Assembly: GCA_030642325.1 (NCBI GenBank)
Contig: DAOWNY010000079.1
Span: forward strand, 1 to 7,857
Reading direction: 5' to 3'
DNA: 7,857 bases
DNA from: Deltaproteobacteria bacterium
GTDB taxonomy: Bacteria > Desulfobacterota > DAOWNY01
The notes below the pieces were generated by a model. That model made no database searches and was not told where the DNA came from. It saw nothing but the letters and a program-made list of their open reading frames with translations. A program made the translations under genes and the position numbers. Shown here one piece after another: positions 1-5,840 of the stretch (its first letter is position 1; each line of letters begins with the position of its first letter).

Positions 1-49
1 ATTTCAACAAATTATCCTTTGACTTATTAAGCAGTTGCGTAGCCTGTCT

Positions 50-86
50 AAAAAAAATCCGATTTTGGGGCCGCCAAAGCGCCAAA
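50..86 (-). terminator. Weak candidate terminator downstream of rarA
   Basis: Read on the minus strand, a 5-bp stem TTTGG/CCAAA (positions 78-74 with 68-64, loop of five) is followed after a few bases by a run of eight T (57-50). The stem is short and lies about 120-150 bases past the rarA stop codon, so this is only a possibility. Nothing else was found in 1-207. Confidence 0.25.
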
Positions 87-207
87 TTTTTGACAATTGA
101 TCAAATATTTTGGTGAGGTAACGGCTTTTTTAATAAAAAAATCAGAGTTTAGGAGTAAAGATCCGGGGTTAACCGAGCAGTGTCCCAATTATATGCAGGT
201 GGTGACA

Positions 208-1533
208 TTAATCTTTTTTACTTTTTTCCCTCCATTCTTCCAGCCGTTCTTTGATGACCTTCTCAAATCCATAACCCTTGGGGTTATAGTAAGTTTTTCC
301 CCTCAGTTTATCCGGCAGATAATCCTGCCTGACAAATCCGGATTCGAAATTGTGGGCATATTTATACCCTCTTCCGTATTTCAGGTCCTTCATCAATTTA
401 GTGGGGGCATTTCGAATGGGAAGGGGTACGGGAAGGGAACCGGTTTTATCTGCATCCTCCTTTGCGGCCGAATAGGCGACATACACAGCATTGCTTTTCG
501 GCGCACAAGCAAGATAAATCGCTGCCTGGGCAAGGGCAAGCTTACCTTCGGGAAGGCCGATAAACCGAAAGGCCTCCATGGCTGAAACTGTGATCTGGAG
601 GGCACGGGGATCGGCATTGCCGATGTCTTCCGAGGCAAATCGTACCATACGCCGGGCAATGTAAAGGGGGTCTTCCCCCGCTTCCAGCATCCGGGCCAGC
701 CAATAACAGGAGGCATCAGGATCTGATCCCCGCATACTCTTGTGAAGGGCGGAAATAATGTTATAATGCTCTTCTCCTCCCTTGTCGTAAAGAGGAGATT
801 TTTTCTGCATCGCTTCTCCGGCGATTTTTACATTAATCTTGCGAACCCCGTCGGAATCGGGTTTGGTGATCAATACCGCAGTCTCAAGGGCATTTAGGGC
901 AATTCTTGCGTCCCCCTGGGCACTTTTGGAAAGATAATCTAGAGCAGTATGATCCATATCTACCCTGAAATTGCCCAGCCCTCTTTCCGGTTTCTCCAGT
1001 GCTCCCTCCAGTATTTTTCGAAGGTCATCCGGCTCTAAATGGTTAAAGACAAGCACCCTGCAACGGGAAAGCAGCGGGGGATTAACCTCGAAGGAAGGAT
1101 TTTCGGTAGTGGCCCCGATCAGGGTTATTAATCCGTCTTCTATATGGGGAAGAAAGGAATCCTGCTGAGCCTTATTAAAGCGGTGAATTTCATCCACAAA
1201 AAGAATGGTGTGTTTTTGGAATAGTTGCCGTTGATTGCGGGCCTCTTTGATTATCTCTCTGATCTCTTTTACCCCGGAAAGAACTGCCGAAAAAGCAACA
1301 AAATGGGAATTGGTGGTTTGGGCGACAATCCTTGCCAAAGTGGTCTTTCCGGTTCCGGGAGGGCCCCATAGAATGACGGAGGATATTTTATCTTCTCTGA
1401 TCGCCCGGCAAAGGAGACTTCCCTCTGCCAATATGTGACGCTGACCGATAAATTCTTCCAGGTTTCTCGGCCTGATCCTTTCGGCCAGGGGGGCAAAACC
1501 CTTAAAATCTGCTTTGTAATTAAATAGATCCAT
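208..1533 (-). CDS. rarA: Replication-associated recombination protein A (RarA/MgsA), AAA+ ATPase
   Basis: RarA is a cytoplasmic, clamp-loader-like AAA+ ATPase that acts at stalled or gapped replication forks together with SSB; this is family knowledge. The 441-residue protein shows Walker A GPPGTGKT at about 57-64, Walker B LFVDEIH at 111-117, a sensor-1 region GATTEN at 140-145 and an arginine-finger candidate SRC near 156-158. It then carries the RarA-specific C-terminal part, including LHKSMRGSDPDASCYWLARM and ASEDIGNADP, which separates it from RuvB and DnaX. The reading frame continues 17 codons upstream to 1584, but I chose the ATG at 1533 because MDLFNY matches the usual short N-terminus of the family and an AAGAAAGAG purine tract lies just upstream. 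Length is normal and no frameshift is visible. It is transcribed away from ftsY, with a long gap between them. Confidence 0.96.
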   Translation of the reverse strand: MDLFNYKADFKGFAPLAERIRPRNLEEFIGQRHILAEGSLLCRAIREDKISSVILWGPPGTGKTTLARIVAQTTNSHFVAFSAVLSGVKEIREIIKEARNQRQLFQKHTILFVDEIHRFNKAQQDSFLPHIEDGLITLIGATTENPSFEVNPPLLSRCRVLVFNHLEPDDLRKILEGALEKPERGLGNFRVDMDHTALDYLSKSAQGDARIALNALETAVLITKPDSDGVRKINVKIAGEAMQKKSPLYDKGGEEHYNIISALHKSMRGSDPDASCYWLARMLEAGEDPLYIARRMVRFASEDIGNADPRALQITVSAMEAFRFIGLPEGKLALAQAAIYLACAPKSNAVYVAYSAAKEDADKTGSLPVPLPIRNAPTKLMKDLKYGRGYKYAHNFESGFVRQDYLPDKLRGKTYYNPKGYGFEKVIKERLEEWREKSKKD

Positions 1534-1573
1534 AGAAAACTCTTTCTTGAAATGTATTACCACGGAATGATTA

Positions 1574-1603
1574 CCAAATACCATATCCTACCCATTTTTT
1601 CAA
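1574..1603 (-). promoter_or_regulatory. Weak candidate promoter for rarA
   Basis: On the minus strand, TTGAAA (1603-1598) is followed after 17 bases by TATTTG (1580-1575), with a TGG directly before it that could act as an extended -10. The -10 is a poor match, so this is a tentative call; predicted transcription would begin about 30-35 bases before the ATG. Confidence 0.22.
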
Positions 1604-1925
1604 TGAAATCATCCGAAGCCGGTTTTCGGAAAGATCACTCCATTTTTATTTACACTATATGTTGTGGTATGTATCTGATGTAATACATTTTATTGTATTT
1701 CATTTCTTTACTTTTCTTTCTATATGGAGTAAACTAAACAATAGTTCTGATTATTTTTTTGTAAAATGGCTGTTTTTTCACTCCGAAAAAAAATTGATTA
1801 CTGTTCGATTTTATCTTGAGAGTCCACATTTCTCACTAACCACACGAACGTTAAAGAAAAATAGCATTGGTGACATCAAAAAGGGGTGAAGACCATATTT
1901 TCCCAATAGAAACGCCGGGGTTTTT

Positions 1926-2027
1926 GCCGGTGAAGGTATTCTTGGCTGATGGCTTATATGATAGAGACTTTCCCACCGGTACGAGATGGCCGTAGAGGCT
2001 GTTTCGGGAGAAAAATTTCGACCGGTG
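1926..2027. other. Potential structured element with mutually exclusive pairings
   Basis: The segment CACCGGT at 1974-1980 can pair with GCCGGTG at 1926-1932 (six Watson-Crick pairs and one G-T pair) or, perfectly, with ACCGGTG at 2021-2027. A further small stem, ATGGCC (1986-1991) with GGCTGT (1997-2002), sits inside the second alternative and includes two G-T pairs. Such competition is typical of leader switches, but I recognise no known riboswitch core here, no run of T follows, and ftsY starts about 370 bases away. It is listed as an observation, not as a named RNA. Confidence 0.25.
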
Positions 2028-2171
2028 CGGTTAGGTATTAGCTATTTAAGTGTTAGCTTTTGCATGAAACCATTCAACATCCGCTTGATTTCGTTACATT
2101 TGCCGATCTAATACCAGCTTAAGTTGAGCGATCAGCTGTCGGCACGCAAACGTTTAGCTTTGAAAAACCGA

Positions 2172-2200
2172 GGTATTACGGGGTAGCTTGAAATAATACC
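2172..2200. repeat. Inverted repeat GGTATTA / TAATACC
   Basis: GGTATTA (2172-2178) and TAATACC (2194-2200) form a perfect 7-bp inverted repeat around 15 bases. The same word occurs at 2034-2040 (direct) and 2109-2115 (inverted), so the motif appears four times in alternating orientation within about 170 bases. ACCC-AAT-GGGT directly overlaps the right arm at 2198-2208. Confidence 0.5.
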
Positions 2201-2238
2201 CAATGGGTGAAAATTTGTAATAGCAAAACATCCTGTGC

Positions 2239-2274
2239 TCATTTTGGCTAATAGCTGACTGCTAAAGGCTAACC
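2239..2274 (-). repeat. Dispersed intergenic repeat, copy A (inverted)
   Basis: The reverse complement of these 36 bases is identical to positions 7822-7857 and nearly identical to the right part of the copy at 5672-5726. The shared core contains TTAGCCTTTAGCAGTC followed by AGCTA(T/C)(T/C)AGCC and ends in AAAATGA. Similarity stops on the left side (in repeat orientation) before the CTGAATTGAG segment that copies B and C share, so this copy is shorter. All copies lie between genes. Confidence 0.9.
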
Positions 2275-2393
2275 TCACAGCTTGAAAAATTTCAACACGC
2301 TATCGTCAAGAATCAAAAAAGTGGGGGGCAGTAGAGTTCCTTGAATCCCGGGGCTTCAAAATTAATTTCGATAAAAATGAATTGAGTGGAGAT

Positions 2394-3317
2394 ATGTTTA
2401 ACAAGAAAAAAAATGTTTTTCAAAAGTTGAAAGAAGGATTAAGCAAAACCCGCAATCAGCTCAAAACCCGAATTGATGGTTTGATAGCGAGTAAAAAAAA
2501 GATAGATGATCAGCTCCTGGAAGAGTTGGAAGAGATAATGATTGTTAGTGATATGGGGGTTCAGGTTACCTGCGGTCTGATCGAAAAAATGAAAAATAAG
2601 GTAAAAAAGGGGGAAGTTGATCAACCGGAAATTCTTAAACAATACCTGCGGGATGAGATTTATAATATTTTAGATAATAACGATAAAAATCTTGAGGTTT
2701 CGGCAAGATCTCCTTTTGTGATTATGGTAATCGGGGTAAACGGAGTGGGTAAAACAACTACAATAGGAAAGATGGCCGGCAGGTTCACTTCCGGGGGCAA
2801 GAGTGTTCTTCTGGCAGCTGCCGATACCTTTCGGACCGCAGCCGTGGAGCAACTGCAAATTTGGGGCAATCGAGCGGGGGCGGAGGTAATTTCTCATCCA
2901 GGAGGTTCTGATCCGGCTGCGGTGGTTTTCGATGCCCTGAAGGCTGCCCAATCAAGAGGAACTGATGTATTGATCATCGATACTGCCGGACGAATACATA
3001 CCAAAACCAACTTGATGGAGGAGTTGAAGAAGATCAAGAGAATTGTTGCCAAAGAAATTGTCGATGCCCCCCATGAAATTCTCCTCACTTTGGATGCTAC
3101 AACAGGACAAAACTCCATATCACAGGTAAAATTGTTTGATGAGGCACTGGGAATAACCGGAATTGCTGTTACTAAATTAGACGGAACTTCCAAAGGGGGG
3201 GTGCTGGTTGCCATCTCGGGGGAAATGAATATTCCTTTCCGGTACATCGGGATCGGGGAAAAGATCGAGGACTTAAGAGATTTTAATGCCGGGGAATTTA
3301 TTGATGCTATTTTATAG
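2394..3317 (+). CDS. ftsY: Signal recognition particle receptor FtsY
   Basis: FtsY is the membrane-associated SRP-receptor GTPase that binds Ffh and delivers ribosome-nascent-chain complexes to the Sec translocon (family knowledge). The 307-residue protein has a basic N-terminal helix (FNKKKNVFQKLKEGLSKTR) suited to membrane contact, a helical N domain to about residue 105, and the NG GTPase domain: G1 GVNGVGKTTT 114-123, DTFRTAA 144-150, G3 DTAGR 196-200, G4 TKLD 260-263 and the closing GIGEKIEDL 286-294. It lacks a long acidic A domain, as is usual in Gram-positives. I chose ATG 2394 with GTGGAG just upstream; a TTG at 2382 in the same frame is possible and would add four residues. It could in principle be Ffh, but there is no C-terminal M domain and the N-terminus fits FtsY. 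smc, rnc, ylxM and ffh are not adjacent. Confidence 0.97.
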   Translation: MFNKKKNVFQKLKEGLSKTRNQLKTRIDGLIASKKKIDDQLLEELEEIMIVSDMGVQVTCGLIEKMKNKVKKGEVDQPEILKQYLRDEIYNILDNNDKNLEVSARSPFVIMVIGVNGVGKTTTIGKMAGRFTSGGKSVLLAAADTFRTAAVEQLQIWGNRAGAEVISHPGGSDPAAVVFDALKAAQSRGTDVLIIDTAGRIHTKTNLMEELKKIKRIVAKEIVDAPHEILLTLDATTGQNSISQVKLFDEALGITGIAVTKLDGTSKGGVLVAISGEMNIPFRYIGIGEKIEDLRDFNAGEFIDAIL

Positions 3318-3321
3318 CCGG

Positions 3322-3357
3322 CCCTCAATGTCATTTAAGTTATGGCATCAATGGGGG
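3322..3357 (+). other. Stable imperfect hairpin just after ftsY, no T-run
   Basis: Five bases after the ftsY stop, ATGTCAT (3329-3335) pairs with ATGGCAT (3342-3348) around a 7-base loop. Beyond a three-base bulge (CAA) the stem continues with CCCTCA (3323-3328) against TGGGGG (3352-3357). The helix is about 13 bp with two G-T pairs. No run of T follows, so it is not a standard intrinsic terminator; it may protect the 3' end of the mRNA or be part of the structured stretch that follows. Confidence 0.45.
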
Positions 3358-3360
3358 TAA

Positions 3361-3470
3361 GCGATGGAAAGAGTGATTGTCCGGCTTTAAAAACGGGGTA
3401 TCGCGACAACCGAAAGGACGAATAGTTTAGGCAGAGTCAAAGCCTTCTTTTCCGGTTAGAAGTTTATTCG
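3361..3470 (+). other. Unrecognised stretch with RNA-like pairing
   Basis: GCGAT (3361-3365) can pair with ATCGC (3400-3404), enclosing CCG/CGG. A CC-GAAA-GG tetraloop-like mini-hairpin follows at 3410-3417. CGAATA (3419-3424) then pairs with TATTCG (3465-3470), enclosing AGGC/GCCT (3429-3432 with 3442-3445) and CTTCT/AGAAG (3444-3448 with 3458-3462). The two inner stems overlap by two bases, so one of them would have to shorten. I do not recognise a known riboswitch or small RNA family. It could be a 3' UTR element of ftsY, a leader of carD or an independent small RNA. Confidence 0.3.
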
Positions 3471-3491
3471 CATTCATCAAAGGTGGCGTTA

Positions 3492-3538
3492 ATAAATAAT
3501 AAAAAAAATGATTCCGGTTGATTTTTTTTATTATTTAT
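3492..3538. repeat. Perfect 18-bp AT-only inverted repeat upstream of carD
   Basis: Positions 3492-3509 and 3521-3538 are exact reverse complements over 18 bases, made only of A and T (each arm contains a run of eight), with an 11-base spacer GATTCCGGTTG. It lies between ftsY and carD. Because it presents a T-run on both strands it may act as a bidirectional terminator; its right arm also fills the spacer of the candidate carD promoter, so a regulatory role is an alternative. Confidence 0.8.
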
Positions 3539-3546
3539 GATATATT
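3518..3546 (+). promoter_or_regulatory. Candidate sigma-A-type promoter of carD
   Basis: TTGATT (3518-3523) and TATATT (3541-3546) are separated by exactly 17 bases. The -10 matches the consensus at five of six positions and the -35 at four. Transcription would start near 3553 and give a leader of about 50 bases before the carD ATG. The right arm of the 18-bp palindrome overlaps the -35 and the spacer. Confidence 0.45.
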
Positions 3547-3604
3547 TATTTATTTTGAAATTTCTTTATGAGTGATGCAGGGAAATTTTGAGGAGGCATT
3601 TTTA

Positions 3605-4087
3605 ATGCTTAAAATCGGAAATTTAGTAGTTTATCCTGCACATGGGGTAGGAGTAATTGAGGCCATTGAGAGCAGGGAAATCTCAGGAAACAAACAAGAT
3701 TTTTATATTCTCAAAATCTTAGACAGTGGCATGATTATAATGATACCTACCAGTAATGTGGATACGGTTGGTCTCAGAGATGTCATTGACACAGAAGATA
3801 TTCCCAAAATATATAAGATATTAAACGATAGAAGCGTAATAATTGAATCTCAGCCCTGGAACAGAAGATACCGAGAATATATGGATAAAATTAAAACCGG
3901 TTCGGCCTTTGAGATTGCTGAAGTGGTGAGAGATTTATTTATACTCAAGTCTGATAAGGATCTTTCGTTTGGGGAAAGAAAAGTACTGGACACCGCTCGC
4001 AGCCTTCTATTAAAAGAGCTTTCCATCGCCAAGGAAATCGAGGAGGAAACATTGGAGATGGACCTCAACAGTATCTTTGGATGTTAA
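3605..4087 (+). CDS. carD: CarD/CdnL-family RNA-polymerase-binding transcription regulator
   Basis: CarD-family proteins bind the beta subunit of RNA polymerase and the upstream edge of the -10 region, changing open-complex stability at many promoters (family knowledge). The 160-residue protein has the N-terminal Tudor-like polymerase-interaction domain (residues 1 to about 58, beginning IGNLVVYPAHGVGVIEAIE, with MIPTSN near 46-51). A helical C-terminal domain follows, containing PWNRRYREYMDKIKTG; Trp85 matches the conserved tryptophan that wedges into the DNA minor groove. Length is typical. I chose ATG 3605 because a perfect AGGAGG at 3591-3596 lies eight bases before it; the GTG at 3572 in the same frame would place that site inside the gene. 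It has its own candidate promoter and terminator, and yacL downstream is the usual neighbour in Firmicutes. Confidence 0.95.
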   Translation: MLKIGNLVVYPAHGVGVIEAIESREISGNKQDFYILKILDSGMIIMIPTSNVDTVGLRDVIDTEDIPKIYKILNDRSVIIESQPWNRRYREYMDKIKTGSAFEIAEVVRDLFILKSDKDLSFGERKVLDTARSLLLKELSIAKEIEEETLEMDLNSIFGC

Positions 4088-4120
4088 AGATATTTATAAC
4101 CTTTTTATTCTTTTAATCTC

Positions 4121-4161
4121 TACGGAGCTTAATTCCCACAGCTTCCCGTATCTCTTTTTTT
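4121..4161 (+). terminator. Intrinsic terminator of carD
   Basis: TACGG (4121-4125) plus AGCT (4126-4129) pair with AGCT (4140-4143) and CCGTA (4146-4150), giving a 9-bp stem with a two-base bulge and a 10-base loop. TCTCTTTTTTT follows at once (4151-4161). It lies about 35 bases after the carD stop. A second, AT-only hairpin with a T5 tail (4154-4174) overlaps its T-run and may back it up. Confidence 0.6.
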
Positions 4162-4453
4162 GGAAAAAGTTTTTAATATCTCGTGGCTTGTTGCGAAGTA
4201 ATTCATTTACCACCTAAAAGCAAGTTGGGCCGTTACCCATGGAGGCTTACTTTATCTTATTTTAATGTTTACAAAAAAAACCGAACATTCAAGTGAGAAC
4301 TTGATAAACGCCCCCTTATCTGCTTTATCAGCACACAAACTTCTTTTAAAAAATTAAAAAAATTTGCAGCCGTTTTTTTTAATGTCAGCTTAAACTATCC
4401 GACTAAATGTTTTTGGCTTCACTTTTTTGTTCCGACTTTCAAAAGACCCATGA

Positions 4454-4494
4454 TAATCGTCTAAAGGTAATTTAATTACGTCAAGTTACGATTA
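4454..4494. repeat. Nested inverted repeats upstream of yacL
   Basis: TAATCGT (4454-4460) and ACGATTA (4488-4494) are exact reverse complements and enclose a second inverted repeat, GTAAT-TTA-ATTAC (4467-4479). The arrangement could be an operator or a short two-step hairpin. It overlaps the possible -10 GATAAT at 4452-4457. Confidence 0.4.
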
Positions 4495-4586
4495 CCCTAT
4501 TGGTGCTCCATTAAATACAGCCCTCCCTAAAATCCTACCTTTTTATCCCCCCTCTTTTTAAAAAAATCTAAGGAAAAGGAGAACAG

Positions 4587-5615
4587 TTGGTTAAAATATC
4601 ATTGCAAATTGTTTTTATTGTATTTTTTTGTATCATTGGTTATTTGATAGCTCTGGATAGATTTGATTCCGGCTATTTTGCCGTTTTTGGAGCAGGTTTG
4701 GGGGTCATCCTTGCTTTTATGGTCATTATCCTGGAACAAAAAGCGGCCAAGTGTTCTCTTGGAACCCTGATTGGAGCGGGTTTGGGCGCAATGGCCGGCC
4801 TGATAATTGCTAATCTGTTTTTGTTTATACTTTTACCGGAGTTAGTGCAAAGTAAAAGGTTGGATCTATTTATTTATGTTATACTAAATGCCAGTTTTCT
4901 GTATTTAGGTCTTGGGCAGGGTATCAAGCGGGGTAAAAAATTTGACCTGTCGGGGAGGAAATCTTTTACCTGTAGCAGTGAGGAGTCGGCAGAACCAAAA
5001 ATATTAGATACCAGTGTGATTATTGACGGCAGGATCGCCGATCTTTGTAAAACGGGATTTATTGAGGGAACTGTCATGCTTCCCCAATTTGTTCTTCATG
5101 AATTACAACGGATTGCCGACTCTTCTGATTCCATGAAGCGTACCCGGGGGAGAAGAGGTCTGGATATCTTAAAAAAAATTCAGAAACAAGTTGATGTAAA
5201 CGTTCAAATAATTGAAGATGATTTTCCCAAGATTAAAGAGGTGGATGCAAAATTGGTGGCTCTGGCAAAGAAAATATTTGGAAAACTTGTTACTAATGAT
5301 TACAATCTGAACAAAGTGGCGGAGCTTCAGGGTGTTCGGGTATTAAATATAAATCAGTTGGCAATCGCCCTAAGGCCGGTGGTCCTTCCCGGGGAAATTA
5401 TTAAGGTTAGCATCGTAAAAGAGGGTAAAGAAGGGGGACAGGGCATCGCATACCTGGATGACGGCACCATGGTGGTAGTAGGGAAGGCAATTAAACACCT
5501 GGGAAAGAGTGTCAATATCTCGGTTACCAGTGTCCTTCAAACAACTGCCGGACGAATGATATTTGCCGTCTTAAAGGAAGATTTTTCGAACGAACACCTT
5601 TACTTAAAGCGGTAA
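4587..5615 (+). CDS. yacL: Membrane-anchored PIN/TRAM-domain protein (YacL-like)
   Basis: This family combines an N-terminal membrane anchor with a cytoplasmic PIN-type nuclease fold and a TRAM RNA-binding domain; its natural substrate is not well established. The 342-residue protein has about four hydrophobic segments (roughly 5-23, 30-50, 58-85, 93-110). The PIN domain starts at ILDTSVIIDGRI (Asp141). Acidic residues fitting a metal site are Asp141, Glu172 in HELQ, Asp220 in EVDAKL and Asp238 in TNDYN, so it looks catalytically intact. MKRTRGRRGLDILKK (183-197) is typical of the family, and the TRAM domain covers about 265-332. The start is TTG at 4587, supported by AAAGGAG five bases upstream; no ATG gives the full first membrane segment. 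In Firmicutes this gene normally lies before ispD-ispF; here ispD is missing and a repeat unit follows. Confidence 0.93.
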   Translation: MVKISLQIVFIVFFCIIGYLIALDRFDSGYFAVFGAGLGVILAFMVIILEQKAAKCSLGTLIGAGLGAMAGLIIANLFLFILLPELVQSKRLDLFIYVILNASFLYLGLGQGIKRGKKFDLSGRKSFTCSSEESAEPKILDTSVIIDGRIADLCKTGFIEGTVMLPQFVLHELQRIADSSDSMKRTRGRRGLDILKKIQKQVDVNVQIIEDDFPKIKEVDAKLVALAKKIFGKLVTNDYNLNKVAELQGVRVLNINQLAIALRPVVLPGEIIKVSIVKEGKEGGQGIAYLDDGTMVVVGKAIKHLGKSVNISVTSVLQTTAGRMIFAVLKEDFSNEHLYLKR

Positions 5616-5808
5616 TTTTTATTGTAACCGTTTACAGTTAACTATTGGTAAAAACTTAGGATTAAGATGTAATTATGACCTGAATTGAGCACTTAGCCTT
5701 TAGCAGTCAGCTATCAGCCAAAATGATCACATACCGAGCATGCTTTTTATCTTTATAAAATTCATTTCATTGAAAAACCGGTAACCGTGAACGGTTACAA
5801 AATAAAAT
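5616..5808. mobile_element. MITE-like unit with imperfect terminal inverted repeats
   Basis: The left end contains GTAACCGTTTACAGTTAAC (5624-5642). The reverse complement of 5781-5798 is GTAACCGTTCACGGTTAC, which matches it with two substitutions and one single-base gap. Similarity continues outward into AT-rich flanks (about 5616-5623 against 5799-5808). The right end alone is a perfect hairpin, GTAACCG-TGAA-CGGTTAC. The enclosed 138 bases have no gene and include repeat copy B. No clear target-site duplication is visible, so insertion by a transposase is inferred only from the architecture; a long RNA or DNA hairpin of other origin is the alternative. Confidence 0.45.
5672..5726 (+). repeat. 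Dispersed intergenic repeat, copy B
   Basis: Aligned without gaps to 7803-7857 it differs at four of 55 positions (5677, 5691, 5692, 5715). It begins ATTATGACCTGAATTGAG and ends CAGCCAAAATGA. It lies inside the inverted-repeat unit between yacL and ispF, in the same orientation as copy C. Confidence 0.92.
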
Positions 5809-5840
5809 AGGAAATAATGATAATGTCGGAGGTTCAGGCG

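Larger units (their letters stand above)
1534..2393. other. Long intergenic region between rarA and ftsY without a convincing gene
   Basis: These roughly 860 bases separate two divergent housekeeping genes. No open frame has both a ribosome binding site and recognisable protein content. The left half (to about 1880) is very AT-rich and contains a small hairpin (AATACA 1682-1687 with TGTATT 1694-1699). The right half is different in character: a potential alternative-pairing element at 1926-2027, four alternating GGTATTA/TAATACC words between 2034 and 2200, a copy of the dispersed repeat at 2239-2274, and a 14-bp palindrome TTGAAA-AA-TTTCAA at 2282-2295. The region may contain an unrecognised non-coding RNA or decayed repeat elements; the sequence alone does not decide. 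Confidence 0.6.
4088..4586. other. Intergenic region between carD and yacL
   Basis: About 500 AT-rich bases with no supportable gene. The first 75 bases hold the carD terminator. Further on there is a nested inverted repeat at 4454-4494 and a pyrimidine-rich stretch just before the yacL ribosome binding site. A possible but poor promoter for yacL is TTGTTC (4427-4432) with GATAAT (4452-4457), spaced 19 bases. I see no tRNA or known riboswitch in it. Confidence 0.55.

Noticed and set aside
97..585. Plus-strand open frame of 162 codons
   Set aside because: Most of it lies antisense to the 3' part of rarA, has no ribosome binding site and no recognisable content; it is a shadow of the real gene.
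1534..1584. N-terminal extension of rarA to an ATG at 1584
   Set aside because: The 17 extra residues are not part of the family's normal N-terminus, and the ATG at 1533 has a better purine-rich binding site.
1659..1889. Plus-strand open frame of 76 codons rich in Phe and hydrophobic residues
   Set aside because: It lies in very AT-rich DNA, lacks a ribosome binding site before the ATG and does not resemble a known small protein.
2894..3334. Minus-strand open frame of 146 codons
   Set aside because: It is fully antisense to the conserved GTPase domain of ftsY.
3395..3445. Resemblance to a c-di-GMP class I (GEMM) riboswitch around CCGAAAGGACGAATAG
   Set aside because: The GAAA loop and GGACG are reminiscent, but the conserved GCAAACC and ACGCAAAGC core residues are absent or changed and the second helix is only two or three pairs long.
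5770..5801. Promoter for ispF from TTGAAA (5770-5775)
   Set aside because: No acceptable -10 occurs at 16-18 bases; the nearest candidate, TACAAA, is 20 bases away and lies in the inverted repeat.
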